A DNA stretch of 64,000 nt, from positions 434,001 to 498,000 of the forward strand of contig NZ_RKRA01000001.1 of NCBI RefSeq assembly GCF_003814705.1, in the 5' to 3' direction. The notes under the pieces are model-generated. The model had not been told where the DNA came from and ran no database searches. It saw only the letters and a list, made by a program, of their open reading frames with translations. The stretch comes from Georgenia muralis (GTDB lineage: Bacteria > Actinomycetota > Actinomycetes > Actinomycetales > Actinomycetaceae). A program made the position numbers and the translations under genes. Position 1 is the stretch's first letter. Every line of letters begins with the position of its first letter. Below, in pieces: positions 38,152-46,281 of the stretch.

Positions 38152-38726
38152 GGCAGCTCCCCAATCACCGCGACCGCCGGGCCGCTGCGGACGTTGTCCA
38201 GGAAGGCGGAGCGCTCGCCGAACTCCTCGGCGGTGAGGATGGTCGGGTTCACGGGTCGGTGCACCGCGGCCTCCGCCCGCGTGCACGCCTCGTAGACGGC
38301 GTCGACGTCAGGCTCGCCGAGCACCATGACGTCGATGTCGTGCGGTGCCGGACCCGTCTCCCCGAGCATCCGGGCCGCGAAGGACCCGTACAGGAACGCC
38401 GACCCGATCCGGTCGATACGGGCAAGCTCCTCGGCCAGGACGACCACCGGACCCGTGGCGACCATGAGGATCTCGCGCAAGGGCTTTACCAGCGGGCTCG
38501 AGTCGTTGGCGCGCAGCAGCCTCGTGCGGCCCACCTGCCGCTCGCTTAGGATGCCAGCCTCCAACAGCCGCGCGACCTCGCGATGGGCGGTCGGGTAAGC
38601 CAGGCCTGCTTGTCCGGCGAGATCGGTGATGCTGAGCTCGTCGCCGGTGAGCAGCAGTGTCGATAGCAGACGCGCCTGGCCGTCCGAACGGAAGATCGGA
38701 GCGAGAAGCGGCGCCTCAGTTCTCAT
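38142..38726 (-). CDS. Winged-helix plus MNT-type nucleotidyltransferase (antitoxin-like)
   Basis: N-terminal winged helix (LSITDLAGQAGLAYPTAHREVARLLEAGILSERQVGRTRLLRAN) and a minimal nucleotidyltransferase domain with the GSFAARMLG...HDIDVMVLG active-site pattern. Such proteins pair with HEPN RNases, the transferase acting as antitoxin. ATG 38726 is preceded by GTGGAGGACAA; a GTG at 38780 overlapping the DUF3024 stop is an alternative. The presumed HEPN partner downstream is broken. Confidence 0.82.
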   Translation of the reverse strand: MRTEAPLLAPIFRSDGQARLLSTLLLTGDELSITDLAGQAGLAYPTAHREVARLLEAGILSERQVGRTRLLRANDSSPLVKPLREILMVATGPVVVLAEELARIDRIGSAFLYGSFAARMLGETGPAPHDIDVMVLGEPDVDAVYEACTRAEAAVHRPVNPTILTAEEFGERSAFLDNVRSGPAVAVIGELPWR

Positions 38727-38736
38727 ATGACTGAGG
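38714..38736. promoter_or_regulatory. Inverted repeat over the nucleotidyltransferase start
   Basis: CCTCAGT (38714-38720) and ACTGAGG (38730-38736) form a perfect 7-bp inverted repeat with a 9-nt centre, spanning the ATG at 38726. It could be an autoregulatory operator for the winged-helix domain or an mRNA hairpin limiting translation. Confidence 0.5.
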
Positions 38737-38776
38737 TTGTCCTCCACGATATCGACAGTCAACGGTGGCGTCCGCG

Positions 38777-39109
38777 TCACCCCCAGAAGATCGGGTCGCC
38801 ACTGCTGTCGCTGTGGCTCAGGAGCGCCTGGATGTTCTTGGTCGGGCCCTTGCGCTTGTACTCATGGAACTTGAGGTGGCGGTCGCGCCAGTAGATCGCC
38901 CAGAGGCCGGTCGACTTCGTGTAGCGCAGCCGGGCGATCGGGAACCGCGTGTGCGCGCCGACGCCGTCGCACGGTGGGCGCACCTCGACGATGTCAACGT
39001 GGCGGTCCGCGACGTCAGCCTCAACCTTGACCTGATCCCACAGGTGCTCGGGCACACGCTCCCGCGCCCAGAGGCGGATGCGGTGTAGATCGGTCTCGGG
39101 CAGAGCCAT
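38777..39109 (-). CDS. DUF3024 family protein
   Basis: 110 residues: DLHRIRLWARERVPEHLWDQVKVEADVADRHVDIVEVRPP and RLRYTKSTGLWAIYWRDRHLKFHEYKRKGPTKNIQALL match the DUF3024 pattern. Function unknown. ATG at 39109. Its stop overlaps the possible GTG start of the nucleotidyltransferase gene, suggesting one operon. Confidence 0.85.
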   Translation of the reverse strand: MALPETDLHRIRLWARERVPEHLWDQVKVEADVADRHVDIVEVRPPCDGVGAHTRFPIARLRYTKSTGLWAIYWRDRHLKFHEYKRKGPTKNIQALLSHSDSSGDPIFWG

Positions 39110-39293
39110 CGGGTGAGCCTGCCTCCTCGGCGAGACTCGCACCAGCAGGCGGCGCGGACCCCCTTGCGGTCGTGCATCGAGTAGCACGCCTCCGTGGCTT
39201 CCGGCCCGCGGGGTCGCCGGCACTTCCCCGCCGGTGCTTGCCCGTGTCGCCGTGACCCGGGACTCTAAAGACCTCGTTCGACCGGAGGCATTC

Positions 39294-39860
39294 ATGGGCA
39301 AGCTGATCTACGCCGCCAACACCTCGCTCGACGGCTACCTCGAGGACGAGGCCGGCTCCTTCGACTGGTCCGTGCCCGACGAGGAGGTGCACGCGTTCTG
39401 GAACGAGCACGAACGGCACATCGGCACCTCGCTCTACGGCCGCCGCATGTACGAGACGATGCGCGTCTGGGAGAACGACGACTGGCTGACCGACGAACCG
39501 GCCGTCGTCCGCGAGTACGCACGCATCTGGCGCGACGCCGACAAGGTCGTCTACTCCACGACGCTCGCAGAGGTCTCCACGGCGCGGACGAGGATCGAGC
39601 GGGCCTTCGACCCTCAGGCGGTACGCCGGCTCAAGGAGACCTCCCACGCGGACCTGAGCATCGGCGGCGCGACCGTCGGGGCGGAAGCGTTCCGCCACGG
39701 GCTGGTCGACGAGTGCGTGCTGCTCCTGTGCCCCGTCACGGTGGGCGGCGGCAAGCCGGCGCTCCCCCGCGGCGTCCGACTCGATCTCGATCTGCTGGAC
39801 CACCACCGGTTCCGCAACGGCGTGGTCTCCCTGCGGTACGCGGTACGCAGCGCTGTCTGA
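39294..39860 (+). CDS. Dihydrofolate-reductase-family protein (RibD C-terminal-like), copy 2
   Basis: 188 residues, nearly identical to the product at 31707-32273 over the full length (for example KLIYAANTSLDGYLED against KLIYAANISLDGYLED), and also alike at DNA level. GGAGG lies before the ATG at 39294. Followed 26 nt later by a second, more distant member of the same superfamily. Confidence 0.9.
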   Translation: MGKLIYAANTSLDGYLEDEAGSFDWSVPDEEVHAFWNEHERHIGTSLYGRRMYETMRVWENDDWLTDEPAVVREYARIWRDADKVVYSTTLAEVSTARTRIERAFDPQAVRRLKETSHADLSIGGATVGAEAFRHGLVDECVLLLCPVTVGGGKPALPRGVRLDLDLLDHHRFRNGVVSLRYAVRSAV

Positions 39861-39886
39861 GGCCACAACAACGAGGAAGAGTGCCG

Positions 39887-40561
39887 ATGTCACGCACCCG
39901 GATCCATAACCTGTCCATCTCGCTCGACGGCTTCGCGACCGGAGAGCCCCAGTCCGCCGAGGCCCCCTTCGGCCACGCCGGCGAGCGCCTGCACGAGTGG
40001 ATGTTCGCCACCCGCTTCTGGTCGCGGCAAGGCGCCGCAGATGGCACAGATGCGGGCGGATCGGCGGGCGTCGACGACGCGTTCGCGCAGCTCCACAGCA
40101 TCGGCATAGGAGCCGAGATCATGGGCGCGCACAAGTTCGGCCCACCCGGCTGGCAGGAGAACCCGGACTGGCGAGGCTGGTGGGGCCCGAACCCGCCGTT
40201 CCACACCCCGACCTTCGTGCTCACCCATCACCCGCGACCCCCGCGGGAGATGGAGGGCGGCACCACCTTCCACTTCCTGGACGCATCCCCGGCCGACGCG
40301 CTCGCGACCGCCCGCTCAGCCGCCGATGGCCAGGACGTTCGGATCGGCGGCGGCCCCACGGTCGTGCGCGAGTTCCTCGCCGCGGGGCTCGTCGATCACA
40401 TGCACCTGGTCCAGGTGCCCATCGTGCTCGGCCGCGGCGTCCGGCTCTGGGACGGCCTGGAGGCCCTCGAGGACGCCTACGACGTCGAAGCCGTCTCCTC
40501 CCCCGCCGGCGTCACCCACCTCACCTTCACACGTAAGAACGCTCCAGAACACCGGCCTTAG
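39887..40561 (+). CDS. Dihydrofolate-reductase-family protein
   Basis: 224 residues: TRIHNLSISLDGFATGEPQ, IMGAHKFGPPGWQ, FVLTHHPRPPREMEGGTTFHFL, and the RibD-type C-terminus DVRIGGGPTVVREFLAAGLVDHMHLVQVPIVLGRG. Probable NADPH-dependent reductase, substrate unknown. Last gene before the low-GC operon. Confidence 0.9.
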   Translation: MSRTRIHNLSISLDGFATGEPQSAEAPFGHAGERLHEWMFATRFWSRQGAADGTDAGGSAGVDDAFAQLHSIGIGAEIMGAHKFGPPGWQENPDWRGWWGPNPPFHTPTFVLTHHPRPPREMEGGTTFHFLDASPADALATARSAADGQDVRIGGGPTVVREFLAAGLVDHMHLVQVPIVLGRGVRLWDGLEALEDAYDVEAVSSPAGVTHLTFTRKNAPEHRP

Positions 40562-40698
40562 CGCGATCGTTCAGCGCGCAGCAGGGCCGCGCAGACTCGC
40601 CTATAGACACACGTGCATGTACGGGGCTGCGACCAACCGTGCGACTGCTGTTGCCACACTCGATGGCGGGCCGCTGTAAGAGGCACCATGACCAATCA

Positions 40699-41700
40699 TT
40701 ATTGACACAATCGCTCAGGAGCGTACGTCTCGATCATCGTTCGATGCGCCCCAGAGGTCGGCATATCTCCGTTAACCAAAATCTCAAGAGTGCCAGCACA
40801 GCTGATACCTGCCTCTCCTCCAGCCGACGCGTGAGGAGACACTCGGGGCAGACCGAGATCCTTCGGTCCATCGAGGCAATTCTGCGACATTTGAGTACAT
40901 GCAAAATGAATGCCAGATGACGCTCGAGCGCGGACCGTGTCGACTACTAGCTCCAGCGGGTTCTTGTGCTTCCGTCTGCCATGAGAGGTAATGACTCGCG
41001 CGGGTTTTACAGCATCCATCAACCCGGAAATAACCTCTTCAGTCTGCGCAGGACTGCCAGAGAAGCCGCCGTGGTGAGGCAGAATCAGAACCTTCGCTTC
41101 CATCTCGGCAATAGGACTTTCAGGATAGTCGACGAGGTGCAAATAGCCCACGTAATCTATATCCCCTGGGCAAATAGCCAGCGGAAATGAGTCATGCATA
41201 ACACGGACAACCGCACTGATAGCATTTGTCGCGATCAACCGATCCCGCTTGTCCCTATTACCGACACCAAGCTGCAGGAGCCGCTGCCGGGGTGCTAGAA
41301 CTTCGATCGCCCAGCCTTCAAGTGAGCACTCGACAGCATTTCCTCTTGCCAGACCTACCGTCGTGACAACGACCCCTGCCTCCTGAAGGTCATCAAGTTC
41401 ATACGCGACGTCCTTCCACAAGTCCGAATCCTTGACTCCGTCTGGATTCACGTAGACGTTCTCGATCTCTACCTCTTTGGCGGCTAGCAGCCCAACCAAT
41501 CCGCCAAGATGATCGGCGTCGGCGTGTGAGACGATGATCGATTCGATGCGCTCAATACCGTTGTCTTTCAGGAACTGAAGTATTGAGGCTCCTGGCCCCA
41601 CGTCAATAAGAAGCGCGCTAGCGCCCTGTACCAGGGCAGCACAACTCCCGTGCCCGACGTCTAACACGAAGAACGAGTTGATGGCACCCGTACGACTCAC
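40699..41700 (-). CDS. MBL-fold metallo-hydrolase (ComEC-like), last gene of candidate defence operon
   Basis: 333 residues. Metal motif HADADHLGG at residues 59-67, an Asp in CPGDIDYVGY, LPHHGGFSGSP and a final His in SHGRRKHKNP: the layout of ComEC-type metallo-beta-lactamase hydrolases, which act on nucleic acids or nucleotides. No signal peptide and no membrane helices, so it is cytosolic. GTG start overlaps the stop of the receiver-like gene (GTGA). G+C is about half here, well below the flanks, suggesting transfer. A nuclease or nucleotide-degrading effector is inference. Confidence 0.85.
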   Translation of the reverse strand: MSRTGAINSFFVLDVGHGSCAALVQGASALLIDVGPGASILQFLKDNGIERIESIIVSHADADHLGGLVGLLAAKEVEIENVYVNPDGVKDSDLWKDVAYELDDLQEAGVVVTTVGLARGNAVECSLEGWAIEVLAPRQRLLQLGVGNRDKRDRLIATNAISAVVRVMHDSFPLAICPGDIDYVGYLHLVDYPESPIAEMEAKVLILPHHGGFSGSPAQTEEVISGLMDAVKPARVITSHGRRKHKNPLELVVDTVRARASSGIHFACTQMSQNCLDGPKDLGLPRVSPHASAGGEAGISCAGTLEILVNGDMPTSGAHRTMIETYAPERLCQ

Positions 41701-42350
41701 GCGCAGCCCCAGTCAGTGAAATACAAGTCCTCAAACTTCTCCGCGCCCAAGTTCGCACGTACGTGCGTGCAGAAACCCGGCGCGATCTGCCCCCTTAAGT
41801 CCCGCGGCAGGTCGGCGAGCCGAAATCGGAGGATAATATCAGTGGACCAACCGGGCATCTCGAACAGGAACGCCCCGGCGTCTCCAGGGTCTATCTCCAC
41901 CACGCGGATCAAAGTTCGATACGCCGTCCGAGACTGTCGGTAATGACCCGCAATTTCGCGAGCGACGACCTTAAGAGACTCCATCAACGAATCCGGGTTC
42001 AGTTCTGACGGCGTAAGTAGGCACGGGATCCACTCGCGATACGGACGAATCCTGTCTAGTTGCGCTTTTTCGAATCTCGTGCAAAGAACGGCTGGGACAC
42101 CAGACTTGTACCATTCCGAGACAAGCTCAGCGCCAGTGAAATGTGCGAAGTTCCTGGCGCCCAACTCGAAATCGCACACCGCCCCTGCGCGCTTCATCTC
42201 AAGGCCAGCCACGAATCCCTGAAGCGAATCGATGGGCCCATCGACTTGAACCGCCTGGAGTGACGCGTCCTCGACAGTAAGAGCGTAAGCTCTCCGGACG
42301 TTTGGATCGTCGTCGACGATTACGACCTTCTCAAATTCCGCCAAAGTCAT
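41697..42350 (-). CDS. Response-regulator-receiver-like protein with novel C-terminal part
   Basis: 217 residues. The first about 115 fit a receiver domain: acidic pocket IVDDDP (D13-D15), phospho-acceptor candidate D60 in VCDFELG, and T91 in LCTRFEK. The conserved Lys of the last active-site loop is absent (CLLTPSEL instead of xKP). The remaining 100 residues (EIAGHYRQSRTAYRTLIRVVEIDPGDAGAFLFEM onwards) match nothing I know and contain no DNA-binding motif. ATG overlaps the stop of the GHKL gene (ATGA). Confidence 0.75.
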   Translation of the reverse strand: MTLAEFEKVVIVDDDPNVRRAYALTVEDASLQAVQVDGPIDSLQGFVAGLEMKRAGAVCDFELGARNFAHFTGAELVSEWYKSGVPAVLCTRFEKAQLDRIRPYREWIPCLLTPSELNPDSLMESLKVVAREIAGHYRQSRTAYRTLIRVVEIDPGDAGAFLFEMPGWSTDIILRFRLADLPRDLRGQIAPGFCTHVRANLGAEKFEDLYFTDWGCA

Positions 42351-44395
42351 GCCTGCCCCCCAAGTATTGGCAATCGAACGACAATCTCGGCGCCACCCAG
42401 CGCCCCCTCAGCGATCGCCTCTACTTCGCCTGAGAGGTCGGTGGTCGCATCCCGCACAATGGTAAGCCCCAAGCCCGTACCGCCTGGTCTGCTACTCATC
42501 CCGGGAAGCCATATGTCACGAAGCCTGATGTCGGCAATTCCCGGTCCGTTATCCGCGACTCGTAGTTCCCACGAGAAGCCCTCACTTCTTGCGACCACCG
42601 ATAACCTACGTTGCGAGACCTGAACGCTCTCAAACGCAGCTAGGCTATTATTGATGAGGTTCGTAAGAATCGACTCAATGGCGGCTTCGGTCCCTTGAAG
42701 ATACGCGGCCTCGCGAGGAATATCCTCTTCCAACCTAACTTCGCGACCATCCAGGAACGGCTTGAAATTGTGAAGCACCTGCCGAAGTGTCTCGTGGAGA
42801 TCCACACGCCCGACGCGCCGCTTATCACCATCGACAAGGCGTAGTGTGGTCGACGACAGAACGCCTAGCGAGTCGATCGATTGGTGCAACATTTCGATCG
42901 GCGGACGAAACTTGCTGTCATAGTCCGGCAAGGTCTTCGTGCGCCGTTCCAAAGCGCCCGTGGCTTGAATGAGCACCTTCATCGGATTGCCCTGGCTCTC
43001 ATGCGCGAAGGTGGCTGCTGTGATGCCCGCCGTGCTAAGCGTGCGATAGAGCTGAATTTCACGACGAAGTGCATCAGCCTCTTGCTGCCTCACTCTATCG
43101 TACCGAGCGAAGGCGCTGGACAGGTTGCCCGAGTTGGGGGCTTTCTGAATCTCGCGTTCGACTGCATCTCTAGTCTTGGACGACGCCTTCTCCTCGTTCT
43201 TCCTTGTGGCCGCCCGGCGCTTTTCGGCAGCGTCAAGGCGCCTCGACGCCATCCATTCGAGACACTCGACTGCGAAAGCCCGCAAGTTTGCGAAGGCTTC
43301 GTTGTTTACAAATTCTCCCCGGTCCGTCGTCTGCTCGAGGCGCCCATGCCGGTCCGTTACAGCAATGCGACCGATCGAGTTGTTCGTCGATGGGCGTTCC
43401 TCCGGACTACGGACTCGACTGAGGTTGAGTCCCAGCCAGTCGTCTTCCGGATCGCCGTACGGCGATACTCTCAAACCGTTCCAGTAGATATGCGTGCCCC
43501 CGAAAGCACGGAGCCACTCACGGACCTGAGCGAGCGATGCTGAACGAGCAGTGAATGTCGTGGGATTAAAAATGAATGCCCAGAAGTCGAACGTGGCGTC
43601 TACGGTATCGAACAGCGACTCGGCCTGCTTTGGGCCGCGTATTTCAGCGTGGTCGGCGCGCCACATGACGTTCCCTCGCCAGTCCGAGACCGTCGCGGAC
43701 GCCCGACCTCTGTGAAGCGTGGCACTCAAGTGATACTCCGCCTCGCCGAAGTAGCGCGACTCCAACAACTCTGCCAGGTCATCGAACCCAGGGGCGATTA
43801 GGCGAGGTTGAAATCCGACCTTGGATTCCCCGAAAGGGTCGGCCAACAGAATCATCGACCTGGTTAGCCTCTTGACCTCGCTCCGGCCCACGCGACGCTG
43901 AAGGCCTTCGATCGTAATCCGGGAGCCTCGCTGCAATGTTTCGTTCGACGAAAGCCGCTTTGTAACAGGAACCGTCACGTTATCGACCATCTCCGCTGCA
44001 TCAAATTTCCGCCAGTCGAGCCTAACTACTACTTCTGGCCGGTTTCGACGCCGAGACTCGAGGATAGCTATGTCGCCCATTCGTAGGGCGGCAAGGCGCC
44101 CCAAACCCTTGTTTCCTGCCGGGACTCTTTGGAGTTTGGTAAGCCTCGTTTGCTTCTTACGCGACCTGCCGAGAACGAGCCAGCCGTTTAGGATGTCATC
44201 CTCCGACATGCCGACCCCGTCGTCTTCAATTACGATCTTTCCCCCGACGGCAGCATCCGTGAGGTCCACCGTGCAGGTGTGCGCGTCCGCGTCGTAGGCG
44301 TTCTTGACAAGTTCCAGGATGCCCTGATCGATGTTGGGATTCAACTCCTCGCCCAGGCGGCGAAGGATTTCTGTGGAGAACCTAATATGGGCCAT
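42347..44395 (-). CDS. Double-GHKL ATPase/histidine-kinase-like protein
   Basis: 682 residues with two ATP-binding modules. The N-terminus is a MORC/Hsp90-like GHKL domain: ELVKNAYDAD (28-37), EDDGVGM (57-63), GNKGLGRLA (94-102). The C-terminus is histidine-kinase-like: candidate phospho-acceptor His465 in TFAHESQGNP, N box NLINNSLAAF (about 579-588), DNGPGI (from 615), GGTGLGL (638-644). Between them lies a Lys/Arg/Glu-rich, probably coiled-coil stretch (residues about 380-430). No membrane helices, so a cytosolic sensor. Overlaps the methyltransferase gene by 14 nt and the receiver-like gene by 3 nt. Confidence 0.85.
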   Translation of the reverse strand: MAHIRFSTEILRRLGEELNPNIDQGILELVKNAYDADAHTCTVDLTDAAVGGKIVIEDDGVGMSEDDILNGWLVLGRSRKKQTRLTKLQRVPAGNKGLGRLAALRMGDIAILESRRRNRPEVVVRLDWRKFDAAEMVDNVTVPVTKRLSSNETLQRGSRITIEGLQRRVGRSEVKRLTRSMILLADPFGESKVGFQPRLIAPGFDDLAELLESRYFGEAEYHLSATLHRGRASATVSDWRGNVMWRADHAEIRGPKQAESLFDTVDATFDFWAFIFNPTTFTARSASLAQVREWLRAFGGTHIYWNGLRVSPYGDPEDDWLGLNLSRVRSPEERPSTNNSIGRIAVTDRHGRLEQTTDRGEFVNNEAFANLRAFAVECLEWMASRRLDAAEKRRAATRKNEEKASSKTRDAVEREIQKAPNSGNLSSAFARYDRVRQQEADALRREIQLYRTLSTAGITAATFAHESQGNPMKVLIQATGALERRTKTLPDYDSKFRPPIEMLHQSIDSLGVLSSTTLRLVDGDKRRVGRVDLHETLRQVLHNFKPFLDGREVRLEEDIPREAAYLQGTEAAIESILTNLINNSLAAFESVQVSQRRLSVVARSEGFSWELRVADNGPGIADIRLRDIWLPGMSSRPGGTGLGLTIVRDATTDLSGEVEAIAEGALGGAEIVVRLPILGGQA

Positions 44396-45605
44396 ATTTG
44401 CCCACCTCTGATCTTGGTGACCACCAAGGGATGCTTTTCACCGCGTCGACTGTGAGATGTCGACACCGGATCCGCTCATTCATGAACTGGTCGGTACGAG
44501 GATCTCGCAGGTTCGCCAGGAGATCTTGGCATGCAGCTACCCCGCCCGCGCACGGGCTAAGTACTATCAGGTGGTTCTCGACGCCAATCGACCGCATGTC
44601 GGCGATCAGGTTCGCCCGGATGCGTTGCCCGTCGCGCGGACTGGAAGTGCGTCGGACGACGACGAAGGGGCCACGATCAAGGCGGCTGGCGACAGCAGCC
44701 TCACCATCCACCCGGTCGATCGTCGCCCACGGTTGTACCTGGCGGGCAGCGAGGAATGGAGCTCGAGTAGCCGTCTGCGGCGTGCGATGAGGAACAACAG
44801 ATCCCACCCGGACCTTGAAGGCATCGCCGATCGTGCCAAAGGGCAAAGCACTGGCGGCGGTCCAGGGCTGATCGGGTTTAGGCCGCTGCGTCGTGGTAGA
44901 CCTAGAGCCAGCGACAGCGTTAAGCGAAAAGACGTCCACGTCGGTGTGCGAATCGAATGCCCCGAGACTTACAACCTCGATGTGAGACGAAAGGTTGCCT
45001 ACTTCACGCCGCCACCCGGCGTAGGAAGATCCCGAGCGAAGCACATCAGGCAGAATCGCGATCAATCTCGAACCAGATGTCATCTCTGCCAACGCCTTAA
45101 CCACAAACACGGCAGCAGCGTTCACCCTACGATTTGCCCACAGCGCCCCTGCTGGTCGATCCATCATTACGTACGGGGGGTTCATAATCACGTGGCTTGC
45201 GTGCCGCAGCGCGAGCGAACTCGAGAGCAGGAAGTCGCTTTGGCTGAATGCGTCTCGAGGCAGTTCGGCGCCCACGATCGCTGACAGCCGGTCTCGTGTC
45301 GCGTGCGCGAAGGCGCCATTCACGTCATGCCCGCGTAACTGATTAGCAGCAACAAAGGCACCGTATTGCTCTCGAAGGTAGTCAGCTGCCGGGATCAGGA
45401 GGTTTCCAGCCCCGCAGGCTGGGTCTGCAACGACCGACGTCGGGGCGAGCGTGGGAAGTACCGAGGCCCATACCTTCTGCACCAAGTCCGACGACGTGAA
45501 GAATTGACCCAGTTTCTTGCGGGTTGCTAGCGGTATCGATCGGCGAAGTTCCACGGCAATTGAGTCTGACCCTAGCCTCGGCGTTTCACGTGGGTGGGTC
45601 GACAC
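44382..45605 (-). CDS. N6-adenine DNA methyltransferase (TaqI/Eco57I-like)
   Basis: First gene of the four-gene operon; methylates adenine in DNA. With a GTG at 45605 the chain is 407 residues: KLGQFFTSSDLV near residue 31, SAM-binding motif I DPACGAGNLLIP (61-72), catalytic NPPYVM (142-147). The C-terminal 200 residues are probably the target-recognition part. No nuclease domain on the chain and no restriction nuclease next to it. GTG at 45554 is an alternative start. The promoter region borders an IS1380 element. Confidence 0.85.
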   Translation of the reverse strand: MSTHPRETPRLGSDSIAVELRRSIPLATRKKLGQFFTSSDLVQKVWASVLPTLAPTSVVADPACGAGNLLIPAADYLREQYGAFVAANQLRGHDVNGAFAHATRDRLSAIVGAELPRDAFSQSDFLLSSSLALRHASHVIMNPPYVMMDRPAGALWANRRVNAAAVFVVKALAEMTSGSRLIAILPDVLRSGSSYAGWRREVGNLSSHIEVVSLGAFDSHTDVDVFSLNAVAGSRSTTTQRPKPDQPWTAASALPFGTIGDAFKVRVGSVVPHRTPQTATRAPFLAARQVQPWATIDRVDGEAAVASRLDRGPFVVVRRTSSPRDGQRIRANLIADMRSIGVENHLIVLSPCAGGVAACQDLLANLRDPRTDQFMNERIRCRHLTVDAVKSIPWWSPRSEVGKYGPY

Positions 45606-45621
45606 GGGGCGGTAGATAGGA

Positions 45622-45692
45622 GGAAGTGCCTGTCTGGTGCGGAAAACTTGGGCTTGTCGAGAGTCCAGGTAGTCGCTCAGAGAGGCACTTCC
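45622..45692. repeat. 10-bp inverted repeat in IS1380 leader
   Basis: GGAAGTGCCT (45622-45631) and AGGCACTTCC (45683-45692) enclose about 50 nt and end 3 nt before the GTG start of the IS1380 transposase. In mRNA the right arm, next to the start codon, would be paired. Confidence 0.7.
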
Positions 45693-45695
45693 GAG

Positions 45696-46141
45696 GTGAA
45701 GCGTAACCGGTCGATCCGGCGGTTGAAGGTCAGCGCGGACGGCGAGGGTGTGGTGTCTCACGCCGGGGTCGGGATGCTGCGGGAGCTGGCCCAGGACAGC
45801 GGGCTGGTCGGCGCGCTGAACGCGGCGCTGGCCGACACCTATCGCGGGCCCTGGCGCCACGGCCCGGGGCGGGTGCTGACCGATTTGGCGGTCGCGATCG
45901 CCGACGGGGCCGAAGCCGTCACCGGGATCGAGGTCCTGGGCGACCGGCAGGACGTGTTCGGGCCGGTGGCCTCGATGCCAACCGCCTGGCGGGCGCTGGA
46001 CCGGGTCGACGCCGAGCACCTGCCGGCGGTGCGGGCCGCTCGGGCGGCAGCGCGGGAGAAGGCCTGGGCCGCCGGCGCGGGCCCGGACCTGTCCCAGGAG
46101 CTGGCCATCGACTTCGACGCCACGATCACGATCGCGCACTC
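45696..46141 (+). pseudogene. IS1380 transposase, N-terminal part
   Basis: Starts VKRNRSIRRLKVSADGEGVVSHAGVGML and includes the first catalytic region AIDFDATITIAHS, after which the frame runs into inserted DNA and stops shortly. Together with 49197-50133 the total is 1383 nt, exactly 461 codons, so the transposase was intact before the insertion. Confidence 0.88.
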
Positions 46142-46281
46142 AACTGGCATGGGCACAGGTTCGTAGGCGGGATCTCGCCTGTGACCTGGGGACATGGCCC
46201 GTTTGTCGTGTCGCGGTACTTCAGGCGGTACTTACATAGGTAAGGTAGTGCCTTCAGATATAAGCCGGGAAGAAGGTGTGC

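Noticed and set aside
40562-40698. Possible fifth small gene downstream of the MBL hydrolase
   Set aside because: The 137-nt gap has only very short frames without ribosome-binding sites, and nothing is conserved-looking.
45606-46139. N-terminal extension of the methyltransferase frame into the IS1380 element
   Set aside because: The added residues are antisense to the transposase and unlike methyltransferases. A GTG at 45605 (or 45554) gives a normal N-terminus.
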